A stretch of 57,533 nucleotides of DNA from Anaerobacillus alkalilacustris (GCF_001866005.1 NZ_MLQR01000001.1:286743-344275), one strand, 5' to 3'; counted from the first letter of the stretch, positions 18,532 to 28,777 are shown. Numbers and translations: made by a program. The notes: a model not told the origin generated them from the letters alone.

Positions 18532-19920
18532 ATGGATGTAAAAAAAATTGATGGTCTTGATATTCTAGATAAAATAACGGATGGGTTTTATGTGTTAGAT
18601 TCCAATTGGCATTTTATCTATCTAAATCAGGTGGCAGAAAATATGTTTAATCGACCAAAAGGAAGCCTGCTTGGAAGTAGCTTATGGGAGCAATTTCCTC
18701 AAATAATTGAGTTGCCTATTTTTAGTTATTTTCATTTAGCAATGAAAAAACAACAGTCGGTAAGCTTCGAGTTATATTACCCCTTAAAAAATCAGTGGTT
18801 TGATTTCAGGGCATACCCATCAAAGGAAACGCTATCTGTATATTTTGTAAATATAACATCTTCCAAAAGAAAAAGTATAAAAAGAGAACAGCATTATCAA
18901 TCTTTATTTACGAATAATCCAGATGCCGTTTATTCATTTGATATAAAAGGTCGATACATAAGTGTCAATAAAGCCTTAGAAGAATTAACTGGTTATCGTG
19001 AAAGTGAATTAATAGATCAATCATTTCACCATCTGATAGCTAAAGAAGACTTAGAAAAAACAATGTATTTTTTTAATGAAGCAGCTAATGGTCTATCGCA
19101 AACTTATTATTGTAAAATAATTCATAAAAGTGGAAGACTCATACATTGTAAGGTTACCAATATACCAATTACGATAGAGAATAAAGTCATTGGCGTATAT
19201 GGAATTTGTAAAGATATTACTTTGCAAAAGGTAGCTGAAGAAAGTATTGAAAAAGCGGAGAAGCTTTCCTTGGTAGGACAATTATCTGCTTCAATTGCCC
19301 ATGAAATTAGAAATCCATTAACGACATTAAAAGGATTCCTACAATTAATAAAAAAAGAAAAAGAAGTTAATCCGACTCACCTTGAAATATTACTTAATGA
19401 AATGAATCGCATTGAAATGATTACGAGTGAATTGTTACTTTTAGCCAAGCCTCAAGCAGTTCAATTTACTAATGGGAATATTAAAGATACGATAAACGAT
19501 GTTGTGACTTTGTTACAATCTCAAGCACTGATGAAGAATATCGAAATTATATTTGAATATGAAAAAGTAGGAAGCATTAGCTACGTAAGTAATCAATTAA
19601 AGCAGGTATTTATCAATCTTATTAAAAATGCTATCGAATCTATGACTGATGGTGGGGTAATCAAGGTTGTCCTTTTTGACTATAGTCAAGAAAATATCCT
19701 AATAGAAGTAATCGATCAAGGTTGTGGAATTTCAGATGACTTAGCGCCTAATATAGGGATGCCTTTTTATTCAACAAAAGAAAAAGGAACAGGACTAGGT
19801 ATGTTAACTACTTTTAAAATAATTAATGAGCATAATGGAAAGATCGAGTTTAAAAGTAAATTAGGCGAAGGAACTACATTTAGAGTTTTTCTTCCAAAAA
19901 TAGGTCTTTATAGTAAATAA
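18532..19920 (+). CDS. PAS-domain sensor histidine kinase, sporulation-kinase-like orphan
   Basis: A cytoplasmic kinase of 462 aa with no transmembrane segment. PAS domain 1 covers about 8-110 and PAS domain 2 about 118-235 (NNPDAVYSFDIKGRYISVNK). Then come HisKA with phospho-acceptor His257 in SIAHEIRNPLTTLKGF, and HATPase with N box INLIKNAIESM (Asn362), G1 DQGCGISDD and G2 KGTGLGMLTTFKII. This resembles the soluble PAS kinases that feed the Spo0F phosphorelay (KinA and KinE types). No response regulator is adjacent, which supports an orphan phosphorelay role, but the partner is inferred. The ATG follows GGAGGATAAGTGA. A terminator follows. Confidence 0.85.
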   Translation: MDVKKIDGLDILDKITDGFYVLDSNWHFIYLNQVAENMFNRPKGSLLGSSLWEQFPQIIELPIFSYFHLAMKKQQSVSFELYYPLKNQWFDFRAYPSKETLSVYFVNITSSKRKSIKREQHYQSLFTNNPDAVYSFDIKGRYISVNKALEELTGYRESELIDQSFHHLIAKEDLEKTMYFFNEAANGLSQTYYCKIIHKSGRLIHCKVTNIPITIENKVIGVYGICKDITLQKVAEESIEKAEKLSLVGQLSASIAHEIRNPLTTLKGFLQLIKKEKEVNPTHLEILLNEMNRIEMITSELLLLAKPQAVQFTNGNIKDTINDVVTLLQSQALMKNIEIIFEYEKVGSISYVSNQLKQVFINLIKNAIESMTDGGVIKVVLFDYSQENILIEVIDQGCGISDDLAPNIGMPFYSTKEKGTGLGMLTTFKIINEHNGKIEFKSKLGEGTTFRVFLPKIGLYSK

Positions 19921-19940
19921 AATCCAGGATAACTGTATGG

Positions 19941-19981
19941 TCAAAAAGACGTTCCTATACTTAAGGTACAGGAGCGTCTTT
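19941..19981. terminator. Bidirectional terminator between kinase and M50-type gene
   Basis: AAAAAGACG and TCCT pair with AGGA and CGTCTTTTT around a central loop. The two flanking genes converge on it. Confidence 0.8.
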
Positions 19982-19993
19982 TTGCTTCGTTTC

Positions 19994-20647
19994 CTACAAG
20001 ATAAAAAGGATGATGACATAGTACAAACTAATTAATGACTGGAACAAAAAAATAAATCCCCAAAAAAATGCGGGCAAAAATGTATGTATTTTGAGACTAG
20101 TAGCATCACCTGCATGCGAAGGCTGAAAAATACTAAGGTAAAATATTGTAAAAGCACTTGATATTGAGTGGATAAGGATGATGCTTGCTGATAGCAAGAC
20201 AAGAGCTTCCTTCAAACCAAATAAATGATGATAGTCGATATAAAAACTAAATCCTATAAAAGTACAAAGCCATATGATGCCAAAAATATTTCGAACCCAT
20301 AAGATAAGATTTATGATCGCTAAACCTAGTAACCCATAAAAAATAAATTCTAGTTTGTTTGAATAAATAAAGTAAAAGCTAACAAAAGCAGCAACAGATG
20401 AAGTTGTATATCCAGCGTAACTGACGATAACTCGAGAAAGCCACGATTTAGTACCAACTTCAGCCAATCCCTCATTATTTAAATATAAAGAAACAGAGTA
20501 TACCTTCCCGCTCGTTATAAGTGCAGCAATCGCATGCCCAGATTCATGAACTAACGTATTAATTGTACAAAAAATCCTTCTAACTATAGGGATATGGCAG
20601 ATGACTAAGGCAGCTACTATATAATAAAAAATATGTTCCAAGTCCAA
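19994..20647 (-). CDS. M50-type membrane metalloprotease (M50B-like)
   Basis: A 217-aa membrane protein with about six hydrophobic segments. The zinc-protease motif HESGH lies at residues 34-38 in NTLVHESGHAIAALI (ligands His34 and His38, catalytic Glu35). A GDATSL loop near the end may supply the third ligand, as the Asp motif does in site-2 proteases. Members cleave within or near the membrane or act as chaperone-like relatives. The substrate is unknown. The start is supported by an upstream GGAGGTGAATT site. Confidence 0.75.
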   Translation of the reverse strand: MDLEHIFYYIVAALVICHIPIVRRIFCTINTLVHESGHAIAALITSGKVYSVSLYLNNEGLAEVGTKSWLSRVIVSYAGYTTSSVAAFVSFYFIYSNKLEFIFYGLLGLAIINLILWVRNIFGIIWLCTFIGFSFYIDYHHLFGLKEALVLLSASIILIHSISSAFTIFYLSIFQPSHAGDATSLKIHTFLPAFFWGFIFLFQSLISLYYVIILFIL

Positions 20648-20780
20648 TTCACCTCCATATCAATTTATTATAGTCAATTTTGTTATGTTACAAAATATCT
20701 GGAAATGACCGGGCACTATAATTTTAGGAATCTATAATAGCGGTAGCGAGAGTAAAACGGTAACCAAAAAGTGCGAATGG

Positions 20781-20826
20781 AGCGTAGGTGGGAATTTCCG
20801 ATGTTTCAGCTTGATGAAACGAGTTC
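20781..20826 (+). repeat. S repeat, copy 1 (central hairpin missing)
   Basis: AGCGTAGGTGGGAA joins directly to TTTCCGATG, then the hairpin GTTTCA-GCTTGA-TGAAAC and GAGTTC. The long central hairpin seen in the other S copies is deleted. The hairpin stem differs from GTTCTA/TAGAAC in the other copies at two pairs, both compensated. Confidence 0.65.
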
Positions 20827-20880
20827 ACTCTTTTTTTGTGAGAATTTATAATCAATCTTCTGTCAAATTTAAATCTTTCA

Positions 20881-21340
20881 ATGGTATATACGTTTACAGG
20901 CCAGTTTGATAAGGCTAAGGAGGTACTTGATACAAGGTGGATACTTCTTTATATTCCTGTATACATTATTACAATTTGGGATAGTTATCGCAAAACTGTC
21001 GACTTAAACAAGTTATATATTTTGGCTGCTAAAGAAAAAGCACCCATCGTTCCCTTTAATTTAGGATCACTAGGTTTAAACTTCTTAGATAAACATCAAC
21101 CTTCACTTTCAATGGTTTGGTATTTTAATGCCTGGTATGGGGCATCTATATCTTAAACGAATACCACAGGATTTTTTCTTTTAGTGTGCTGGACTATTTG
21201 TACTTATTATTCAAACTTCTTAATGCAATTCATTTAACCTGGGATTTGCTATCGATTATTTTTATACAAAGCGAAAAATAAAAGACCGTAAAAAGTTTCC
21301 TAATAAGTTTTCGGAAGTCGTATTAATCGTTGAAATGTGA
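20881..21340 (+). pseudogene. Remnant of an unidentified membrane protein
   Basis: A 91-codon frame (20881-21156) with YTFTGQFDKAKEVLDTRW and a hydrophobic stretch (ILLYIPVYIITIWDSY), then LNFLDKHQPSLSMVWYFNAW. The sequence continues to look protein-derived after the stop, to about 21340, but in broken frames. There is no ribosome binding site. I do not recognise the family with confidence. It is probably a gene truncated at both ends. Confidence 0.35.
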
Positions 21341-21571
21341 TGAAACAAAAAGTGAGCTAGTTGAAGAAATACTTTGGTCGAACTTAGCATTAGGTGTCTC
21401 TCGAGTGGAAAAATAATCTTTCTCTATATTATTAATGAATTTCCGCATTCATAATTCTTGCCCGAAAGATACTATACCTAGTTACGCTGAAACGATCGTA
21501 ACTAGGTATAGATTTCTGCAGCGTGGCTTAGTAACTAAAATGTCCAAGAGGTGAAAAGGCACCAACCGAGA

Positions 21572-21702
21572 GAACTCGTTCTAACTTCGCTAGAACATCG
21601 GAAATTCGGATGAAGTCTCAACTCCACCTGAATGAAAGTTCCCACCTACACTACGCTTAGGGGTGGGGGGCTATGACCCTTAAGTACAAATCAGTTTGAT
21701 TA
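21572..21702 (-). repeat. S repeat, copy 2
   Basis: Read on the minus strand it runs from AATCAAACTGATTTGTACTT through the central hairpin ATTCAGGTGGAGT-TGAG-ACTTCATCCGAAT to GTTCTA-GCGAAGT-TAGAAC and GAGTTC. It overlaps the stop codon of gltC by two or three bases. Confidence 0.8.
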
Positions 21703-22593
21703 AAATTCCCAATCAAAAAACTCTTTTACGAATTGAAAAAATATTTTTTCGGTAGGTGCAAGAGATCGATTTTTGGGAGTTATAATACCAACTGTTCGTT
21801 GAACTTCTGGTGTGTCAATTGGTATTTGTACTGTTAAACTTGACGTTCGGTCATAAAATGTCCCGTTAGGCAAGAGGCTTACACCAATTCCAGCTGAAAC
21901 GAGACCTTTAATAGCATCCATGTCTTCACCTTCTGCTGAAACGTTAGGCTCAAAGCCAGCTTCTTTGCAAGCATCAACTGCGATTTGACGTAATACATAT
22001 CCATTTGGATATAACACAAAATCATCATGCTTCAAATCGGAAAGAGACAAACTTTTCTTGTCTGATGCGGGATGATTAGCAGGTACTAAAACAGAAATGT
22101 TCTCAGAAAATAGAACGTGAGCTTCAATATCAGCGGTACTTTCAGGGACGGGACCTAGAAAGGCTAAATCTAACTCACCGCTCTTAACGGATTCTATTAA
22201 CGAAGCATAGGAACCTTGACGCAAATGATAGGAAATCTTCGGGTGCTTCGTTTTAAAAGCGGAAATAACGGTAGGGAGTAGATGATTAGCTAGGCTTGTT
22301 GGATAGCCGATTTTTACTGTGCCAAATTCTGGATCTAAGTATTCATCGACTTTTTCTTTGGCATAATCAATCGCTTTTATCGCTGCCTTTGAATGAATTA
22401 AAAACGTTTTCCCAATTGGAGTTAGTTTAATATTTCGTCCTATTCGATCAAATAACGCCACGCCAAGTTCATCCTCAAGTTTTGAAATTTGAAGGCTTAT
22501 TGCTGATTGTGCGACATGAAGATGTTCTGCAGCTTGTGTAAAATGTTCTCTTTCAGCAACTTCTATAAAGTATCGTAGTTGTCGTAATTCCAT
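21700..22593 (-). CDS. gltC: GltC, LysR-type activator of the glutamate synthase operon
   Basis: A LysR-type regulator of 297 aa. The N-terminal winged helix-turn-helix starts MELRQLRYFIEVAEREHFTQ, and the effector domain follows from about residue 90. Wording throughout is that of B. subtilis GltC (VKIGYPTSLANHLLPTVIS, IKGLVSAGIGVSLLP). GltC activates gltAB when 2-oxoglutarate is high and is inhibited through RocG when arginine-type amino acids are catabolised. It is divergent from gltA, as in B. subtilis, with the operator between them. I take the ATG at 22593. A GTG two codons upstream overlaps the likely ribosome binding site. Confidence 0.95.
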   Translation of the reverse strand: MELRQLRYFIEVAEREHFTQAAEHLHVAQSAISLQISKLEDELGVALFDRIGRNIKLTPIGKTFLIHSKAAIKAIDYAKEKVDEYLDPEFGTVKIGYPTSLANHLLPTVISAFKTKHPKISYHLRQGSYASLIESVKSGELDLAFLGPVPESTADIEAHVLFSENISVLVPANHPASDKKSLSLSDLKHDDFVLYPNGYVLRQIAVDACKEAGFEPNVSAEGEDMDAIKGLVSAGIGVSLLPNGTFYDRTSSLTVQIPIDTPEVQRTVGIITPKNRSLAPTEKIFFQFVKEFFDWEF

Positions 22594-22621
22594 GGTCACA
22601 CTCCATTCGTTTATATTGATT

Positions 22622-22640
22622 TTAGATAGATATCATCTAA
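22622..22640. promoter_or_regulatory. Predicted GltC operator
   Basis: TTAGAT-AGATATC-ATCTAA is a perfect inverted repeat in the gltC-gltA intergenic region, of the LysR T-N11-A kind. Its centre lies about 53 bp before the predicted gltA start site and close to the gltC start, fitting both activation of gltA and autoregulation. Confidence 0.65.
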
Positions 22641-22648
22641 ATCATATA

Positions 22649-22677
22649 TTGTATATATTAATTTGATACCATAAAAT
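22649..22677 (+). promoter_or_regulatory. Predicted sigma-A promoter of gltA
   Basis: -35 TTGTAT, a 17-nt spacer, -10 TAAAAT. The -35 is imperfect, as expected for an activator-dependent promoter. Confidence 0.6.
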
Positions 22678-22726
22678 AAAAACTACGTAAAGCAATTCGT
22701 GAAAAAAACTAACAGGGGAGATAAAA

Positions 22727-25700
22727 ATGACATTTAATAACTTACCAAAAGCACAAGGTCTCTATCATCCTGAATTTGAACATGATGCATGTGGAATTGG
22801 TCTATATGCGCACATAAAGGGACTTGCAACTCATGATATTGTAAAAAAAGCACTTAAAATGTTATGTCAGCTTGACCATCGTGGTGGGCAAGGAAGCGAT
22901 CCTTTAACAGGGGATGGCGCTGGTGTAATGGTGCAAATTCCTGATCAATTTTTCCGTGAAGCATGTCCGGAAATTAATCTTCCAAATAAAGGTCGTTACG
23001 GTGTTGGAATGCTATTCTTTTCAAAAAATGAAGCAGAGCGTCTTGAAGTTGAAGCTCGTGTAAACGAATTGATTGAACAAGAAGGGCAGACGCTCCTAGG
23101 TTGGAGAACAGTACCCGTCGATGTAAATCAAATCGGAAAAGGTGGACAAGAAACATGTCCTGTTATCCGTCAAGTGTTTATCGGTGCAAACGATGAAATC
23201 GAAGATGATTTAGTGTTTGAAAGAAAGCTATTCATTATTAGAAAACAAGCAGAACATTGGGCAAATGAACGTGAGTTACGTTTTTACTTTGCGAGTTTAT
23301 CAAGCAGAACAATCGTTTACAAAGGTTTGTTAACACCTCAACAAGTAGATACGTTTTATCTTGATCTACAAGACGATTCTTTTGTATCAGCTTTTGCTTT
23401 AGTACATTCCCGATTTAGTACAAACACATTCCCGAGTTGGGAAAGAGCGCATCCGAACAGATATCTTATCCATAATGGAGAAATTAATACATTAAAAGGT
23501 AATATTAATTGGATGAAAGCTCGTGAACAACAATTTGTTTCAGAAGTATTTGGTGAAGATTTACCGAAATTACTTCCAATCTTAGATACTAGCGGAAGTG
23601 ACTCATCTGTATTAGATAACGCGCTTGAATTCTTTGTTTTATCAGGTAGAAAGCCTGCTCATGCAGCAGTAATGTTAATTCCTGAACCGTGGACAGAAAA
23701 CCCACATATTTCAGAAGAAAAGAGAGCTTTTTATGAATATCACAGCTGTATCATGGAGCCTTGGGATGGTCCAACGGCGATTTCATTTACAGATGGAAAA
23801 CAAATTGGAGCTATTCTAGATCGTAACGGTCTACGTCCAGCTAGATACTATGTAACGAAAGATGATTACATTATTTTCTCATCTGAAGTTGGGGTTATTG
23901 ATGTTGAAGAAGAAAATGTTCTTTACAAAGAACGTTTGAGCCCAGGAAAAATCCTATTAATTGATTTAGAAGAAGGACGTATTATTTCTGATGAGGAAAT
24001 CAAATCAGAAATGGCCAATGCTCATCCATACCAACAATGGTTAGATAAGCAATTAGTAAAATTAGAAGAAAAACAAGTGTTAGCTGAAGAATTTGGAGAT
24101 TTACTTCAACGCCAAAAAGCATTCGGTTATACGCATGAGGATGTTAAAAAGTATTTAATTCCAATGATTACACAAGGGAAAGACCCTATTGGTTCAATGG
24201 GATATGATAGTCCTTTAGCGGTATTATCAGATCGTCCGCAATCATTGTTTAACTATTTCAAACAAACTTTTGCACAAGTTACGAATCCGCCAATTGATGC
24301 AATTCGTGAGCATATCGTAACATCAACTGTATCGTACTTAGGAGCTGAAGGGAATTTACTTCATCCAAATGAAAATAATTGTCATCGAATTCAACTTGAA
24401 ACGCCAATTTTAACACAAGATCAGTTGGAGCAATTAAAACATGGTGTTACTTCGGAGTTTAAATGTTCAACTATTCACACACTGTTTTCAGAAGATTTAG
24501 AAACTTCTCTCGAGGACGTATGTCAAAAAGCAGAAAAAGCAATTGAAGAAGGGGTAAGCTTACTAGTTTTATCAGATCGAGATATGAGCAAAGACCAATT
24601 AGCAATCCCAACTTTATTAGTAGTAAGTGCAGTGCATCATCACCTTGTTAAAAAAGGTGTTCGTACGAAAGTTAGCTTAATTTTAGAAACTGGAGAGGCT
24701 AGAGAAGTACATCACTTTGCTGCATTAATCGGTTATGGAGCAGATGCAATCTATCCATATCTTACTTATGCAACGTATCACGCAGCCACTTTAGATGGTA
24801 GCTTATCTTTAAGCTACGAAGAAACAGTAAGAAAGTATGTAAAAGCTGTTACTGAAGGTGTTGTAAAGGTAATGTCAAAAATGGGGATTTCAACAATCCA
24901 AAGTTACCGCGGTGCACAAATCTTCGAAGCAGTTGGTATTGGTTCAAGTGTAATTGACCGTTACCTTACTGGAACAACTTCACAACTTGGTGGAATTGAT
25001 ATAGAAACGATTGCCAAAGAAGCAAAAAATCGTCATGAGGCTGGATATGTTGAATCGTATGATAAAACATTAGATACAGGAAGTGACTATCAATGGAGAA
25101 AAAATGGTGAGCATCACCAGTACAATCCAACTACAATTCACACACTTCAATGGGCTTGTCGTAAAGGGGATTACAATTTATTTAAGCAATATTCTAATAC
25201 AGCAAATGAAGAAAAAGCTGGATATTTACGTAACTTATTCTCATTTAATGAAACACGCCAGTCGATCTCTATTGACGAAGTTGAGTCTGTAGAATCGATT
25301 GTGAAACGTTTTAAATCAGGAGCTATGTCATATGGTTCATTAAGTAAAGAAGCTCATGAATCATTAGCGATTGCAATGAACCGTTTAGGTGGAAAAAGTA
25401 ATAGTGGTGAAGGTGGAGAAGATCCAAGCCGCTTTACAGTAGATGAAAATGGAGACAATCGTCGAAGTGCAATTAAGCAAATAGCATCAGGTCGATTTGG
25501 AGTAAAGAGTCACTATCTTATTAATGCAGATGAATTACAAATCAAAATGGCGCAAGGAGCTAAGCCAGGTGAAGGCGGTCAGCTTCCAGGTAACAAAGTT
25601 TATCCTTGGGTTGCTGAGGTTCGTGGGTCAACTCCGGGTGTTGGGCTTATTTCACCACCTCCACATCATGATATTTACTCAATTGAAGATTTAGCGCAGT

Positions 25701-27280
25701 TAATTCATGATTTGAAAAATGCTAATCGCCATGCGCGTATTAGTGTAAAACTTGTATCAGAGTCTGGTGTCGGAACAATTGCTGCGGGTGTTGCTAAAGG
25801 TGTTGCGGATGTTATTGTAATCAGTGGATACGATGGTGGTACAGGTGCTTCACCAAAAACAAGTATCAAGCATGCTGGATTACCATGGGAGCTTGGCTTA
25901 TCAGAAGCACATCAAACATTAATGCTAAACGGTTTACGTGACCGCGTTGTACTAGAAACAGACGGAAAGCTTATGACAGGTAAAGATGTAGTCATGGCGG
26001 CTATCCTTGGTGCAGAAGAGTTTGCCTTTGCAACAGCTCCACTTATCGTATTAGGGTGTGTTATGATGCGTGCGTGTCATTTAGATACATGTCCTGTAGG
26101 TGTTGCTACTCAAAACCCAGAACTTCGTTATAAGTTTGCGGGAGATCCTGACCACGTAGTCAACTTCATGCGTTTTATTGCCGAAGAAGTTCGTGAAATC
26201 ATGGCAGAACTTGGGTTTAAAACAATTGAAGAAATGGTTGGACGTACAGATGTACTTCAAGTAAGTGAAGGTGCAAAAGAACATTGGAAAGCGAGTCAGT
26301 TAGATTTAACTGCATTAACTTACCAAGCTGAGGGCCCTCGTACAAAGCGTATCTCTCAAAATCATAAGATAGATGAGTCTTTAGATATGCAAAAAATCTT
26401 GCCAGCAGTACAAGACGCATTAGAAAATCAAAATCCAGTTGATGTAACATTCCCGATTATGAATGTTAATCGCGTTGTTGGTACGATTGTAGGAAGTGAA
26501 GTTTCAAAACGCTATGGAGAAAAAGGATTGCCTGAAGATACGATCACACTTCGTTTTAACGGTTCAGCTGGTCAAAGTTTTGGTGCCTTTGTTCCTAATG
26601 GTATGACTCTTCATTTAACAGGTGATACAAATGACTACTTCGGAAAAGGTTTATCAGGCGGTAAATTAATCGTTAAACCAGATCCAAACGCAGGACTAAA
26701 AGCAAGTGATAATGTTATTGCTGGAAATGTTGCATTCATCGGTGCAACAAGTGGTGAAGCTTACATTAACGGACGCGCTGGTGAGCGTTTTGCAATTCGA
26801 AACAGTGGTGTGAAAGCCGTTGTTGAAGGAATTGGAGACCATGGATGTGAATATATGACTGGTGGACGTGTCGTTATCTTAGGTAATGTTGGGAAAAACT
26901 TTGCAGCTGGTATGTCAGGTGGAATTGCTTACGTACTTGCTGATGATGTAAACGAATTTAAATCATTATGTAACAAAGAGCTAGTTGAATTCGAGACTCT
27001 TGAAAATAAAGAAGAGACAAAAGAAGTTAGAGAGATGATCGTTAACCATTTCTATTATACGAAGAGTGAAAAAGCCGATCATGTTCTTAAAAACTGGGAT
27101 CAAATCACAAGCAAGTTTGTAAAAGTTATTCCGAAAGACTATAAGCGTATGATGGAAAAAATTCAGGAACACAAAGCAAGAGGCTTAGCTGAAGATGAAG
27201 CAATTATGGAAGCCTTCCAAGCTAACGCAGCTGTAGAGAAAAAAGCACCAAGTAAAAAATTAGAAGTAGTGGTGAAATAA
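22727..27280 (+). CDS. gltA: Glutamate synthase (NADPH) large subunit
   Basis: Full-length at 1517 aa. The N-terminal class II glutamine amidotransferase follows a short propeptide, with nucleophile Cys22 in EHDACGIG, then SRFSTNT and HNGEINT. The central domain follows, then the FMN barrel with GEGGEDPSRF, QGAKPGEGGQLPG and SGYDGGTGASP. The 3Fe-4S motif is Cys1111-x5-Cys1117-x4-Cys1122 (GCVMMRACHLDTC), and the C-terminal GXGXG beta-helix ends the protein. It releases ammonia from glutamine and channels it to 2-oxoglutarate, giving two glutamates with electrons from the small subunit. GGGGAG lies before the ATG. gltB follows after 18 bp. Confidence 0.98.
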   Translation: MTFNNLPKAQGLYHPEFEHDACGIGLYAHIKGLATHDIVKKALKMLCQLDHRGGQGSDPLTGDGAGVMVQIPDQFFREACPEINLPNKGRYGVGMLFFSKNEAERLEVEARVNELIEQEGQTLLGWRTVPVDVNQIGKGGQETCPVIRQVFIGANDEIEDDLVFERKLFIIRKQAEHWANERELRFYFASLSSRTIVYKGLLTPQQVDTFYLDLQDDSFVSAFALVHSRFSTNTFPSWERAHPNRYLIHNGEINTLKGNINWMKAREQQFVSEVFGEDLPKLLPILDTSGSDSSVLDNALEFFVLSGRKPAHAAVMLIPEPWTENPHISEEKRAFYEYHSCIMEPWDGPTAISFTDGKQIGAILDRNGLRPARYYVTKDDYIIFSSEVGVIDVEEENVLYKERLSPGKILLIDLEEGRIISDEEIKSEMANAHPYQQWLDKQLVKLEEKQVLAEEFGDLLQRQKAFGYTHEDVKKYLIPMITQGKDPIGSMGYDSPLAVLSDRPQSLFNYFKQTFAQVTNPPIDAIREHIVTSTVSYLGAEGNLLHPNENNCHRIQLETPILTQDQLEQLKHGVTSEFKCSTIHTLFSEDLETSLEDVCQKAEKAIEEGVSLLVLSDRDMSKDQLAIPTLLVVSAVHHHLVKKGVRTKVSLILETGEAREVHHFAALIGYGADAIYPYLTYATYHAATLDGSLSLSYEETVRKYVKAVTEGVVKVMSKMGISTIQSYRGAQIFEAVGIGSSVIDRYLTGTTSQLGGIDIETIAKEAKNRHEAGYVESYDKTLDTGSDYQWRKNGEHHQYNPTTIHTLQWACRKGDYNLFKQYSNTANEEKAGYLRNLFSFNETRQSISIDEVESVESIVKRFKSGAMSYGSLSKEAHESLAIAMNRLGGKSNSGEGGEDPSRFTVDENGDNRRSAIKQIASGRFGVKSHYLINADELQIKMAQGAKPGEGGQLPGNKVYPWVAEVRGSTPGVGLISPPPHHDIYSIEDLAQLIHDLKNANRHARISVKLVSESGVGTIAAGVAKGVADVIVISGYDGGTGASPKTSIKHAGLPWELGLSEAHQTLMLNGLRDRVVLETDGKLMTGKDVVMAAILGAEEFAFATAPLIVLGCVMMRACHLDTCPVGVATQNPELRYKFAGDPDHVVNFMRFIAEEVREIMAELGFKTIEEMVGRTDVLQVSEGAKEHWKASQLDLTALTYQAEGPRTKRISQNHKIDESLDMQKILPAVQDALENQNPVDVTFPIMNVNRVVGTIVGSEVSKRYGEKGLPEDTITLRFNGSAGQSFGAFVPNGMTLHLTGDTNDYFGKGLSGGKLIVKPDPNAGLKASDNVIAGNVAFIGATSGEAYINGRAGERFAIRNSGVKAVVEGIGDHGCEYMTGGRVVILGNVGKNFAAGMSGGIAYVLADDVNEFKSLCNKELVEFETLENKEETKEVREMIVNHFYYTKSEKADHVLKNWDQITSKFVKVIPKDYKRMMEKIQEHKARGLAEDEAIMEAFQANAAVEKKAPSKKLEVVVK

Positions 27281-27298
27281 GAAAGGAGGAGAATGATC

Positions 27299-28777
27299 AT
27301 GGGAAAAGCAACAGGATTTATGGAATATAGTCGCAAAAAGCCAGAGGAAAGAGATCCTAAAACACGGTTAAGTGACTGGAGTGAATATTCATCCTTTTTC
27401 TCTGATGAAGTATTAAGTGAACAAGGAGCTAGATGCATGGACTGCGGAACTCCTTTCTGCCATACAGGAATGATTATTCAAGGTGCAGCATCTGGTTGTC
27501 CTATTAATAACTTAATTCCTGAATGGAATGATTTAGTTTATCGTGGAAGATGGAAGGAAGCATTAGAACGCCTACAAAAAACAAATAATTTCCCAGAATT
27601 TACGGGACGAGTTTGTCCCGCCCCTTGTGAGGGGTCATGTACGGTATCGATCTCTAACCCTGCGGTATCAATTAAGGGTATTGAGCGCTCGATCATTGAT
27701 AAAGGATTTGAAAATGGGTGGGTTACTCCTCGCATTCCGAAAAATCGTACAGGAAAGAAAGTCGCAGTTATCGGTTCAGGCCCATCAGGATTAGCAAGTG
27801 CGGACCAATTAAATCAAGCTGGTCATTCAGTAACTGTTTATGAGCGTGCTGATCGACCAGGCGGATTATTAATGTATGGTATTCCTAATATTAAACTTGA
27901 TAAAGGTGTAGTAGAGCGTCGTATTAAATTAATGCAGCAAGAGGGTATTGATTTTATTACAAACACTGAAGTTGGGGTAGATATCACAGCTGAAGAAATT
28001 AAACAACAGTTTGATGCAGTTGTGCTCTGTATTGGGGCTAGAAAAGCACGTGATCTTAAATTTGAAGGTAGAGAAGCGAAAGGTATTTATTTTGCGATGG
28101 ACTACTTAACAAAAGCAACAAAAAGCCTACTAGATTCTAACTTTAAAGATGGTAATTTCATCGATACAGAAGGTAAGGATGTTATCGTTATTGGTGGTGG
28201 TGACACTGGGGCTGACTGTGTTGCAACAGCAACAAGACAAAACGCACGTAGTGTAGCATTATTCCAAATTCTTTCGAAACAACCTGAAACAAGAACTGAA
28301 AACAATATGTGGCCAGCGTATCCAAATGTGCACACTGTTTCATATGCTCATGAAGAAGCAGCTGCTAAATATGGTAAAGACCCTCGTGAATATTTAATTC
28401 AAACTAAGAAGGTTGTTACTGATGAAAATGGAAATGCAAAAGAATTACACACAATCCAAGTTGAAGAAACTAAGGATGAAAACGGCCGACTAATGTTTAA
28501 AGAAATTCCTGGAACAGAAAAAGTATGGCCTGCACAGTGCATCTTTATTGCTGTTGGTTTTGAAGGTGTGGAACAACCAATGTTAACACAATTCGGTGTA
28601 GAAACAGTTAACCAAAAGATCGATGCAGAATACGGTAAGCACACTACAAGTGTAGAAGGTGTGTTCGCTGCTGGTGATGCGAGACGTGGTCAAAGTTTAA
28701 TTGTTTGGGCGATCAATGAAGGTCGCGAAGCTGCACGTGAAGTAGACAAATATTTAACAAAATGTGTAGTTAAGTAA
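27299..28777 (+). CDS. gltB: Glutamate synthase (NADPH) small subunit
   Basis: A 492-aa flavoprotein that passes electrons from NADPH through FAD and 4Fe-4S clusters to the large subunit. The N-terminal cysteines CMDCGTPFC (46-54) and CPAPCEGSC bind the clusters. GSGPSGLASA is the FAD-binding Rossmann motif, GGGDTGADC the NADPH site, and AAGDARRGQSL the C-terminal FAD motif. I start at 27299 (MGKATGF), which sits eight bases after AGGAGGAG and matches known GltB starts. The ATG at 27293 is too close to that site. It is co-transcribed with gltA. Confidence 0.97.
   Translation: MGKATGFMEYSRKKPEERDPKTRLSDWSEYSSFFSDEVLSEQGARCMDCGTPFCHTGMIIQGAASGCPINNLIPEWNDLVYRGRWKEALERLQKTNNFPEFTGRVCPAPCEGSCTVSISNPAVSIKGIERSIIDKGFENGWVTPRIPKNRTGKKVAVIGSGPSGLASADQLNQAGHSVTVYERADRPGGLLMYGIPNIKLDKGVVERRIKLMQQEGIDFITNTEVGVDITAEEIKQQFDAVVLCIGARKARDLKFEGREAKGIYFAMDYLTKATKSLLDSNFKDGNFIDTEGKDVIVIGGGDTGADCVATATRQNARSVALFQILSKQPETRTENNMWPAYPNVHTVSYAHEEAAAKYGKDPREYLIQTKKVVTDENGNAKELHTIQVEETKDENGRLMFKEIPGTEKVWPAQCIFIAVGFEGVEQPMLTQFGVETVNQKIDAEYGKHTTSVEGVFAAGDARRGQSLIVWAINEGREAAREVDKYLTKCVVK

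Noticed and set aside
25083..26450. Several short frames inside gltA and similar ones inside gltB, hemL2 and other long genes
   Set aside because: Shadow frames of strongly conserved genes, with no independent features.
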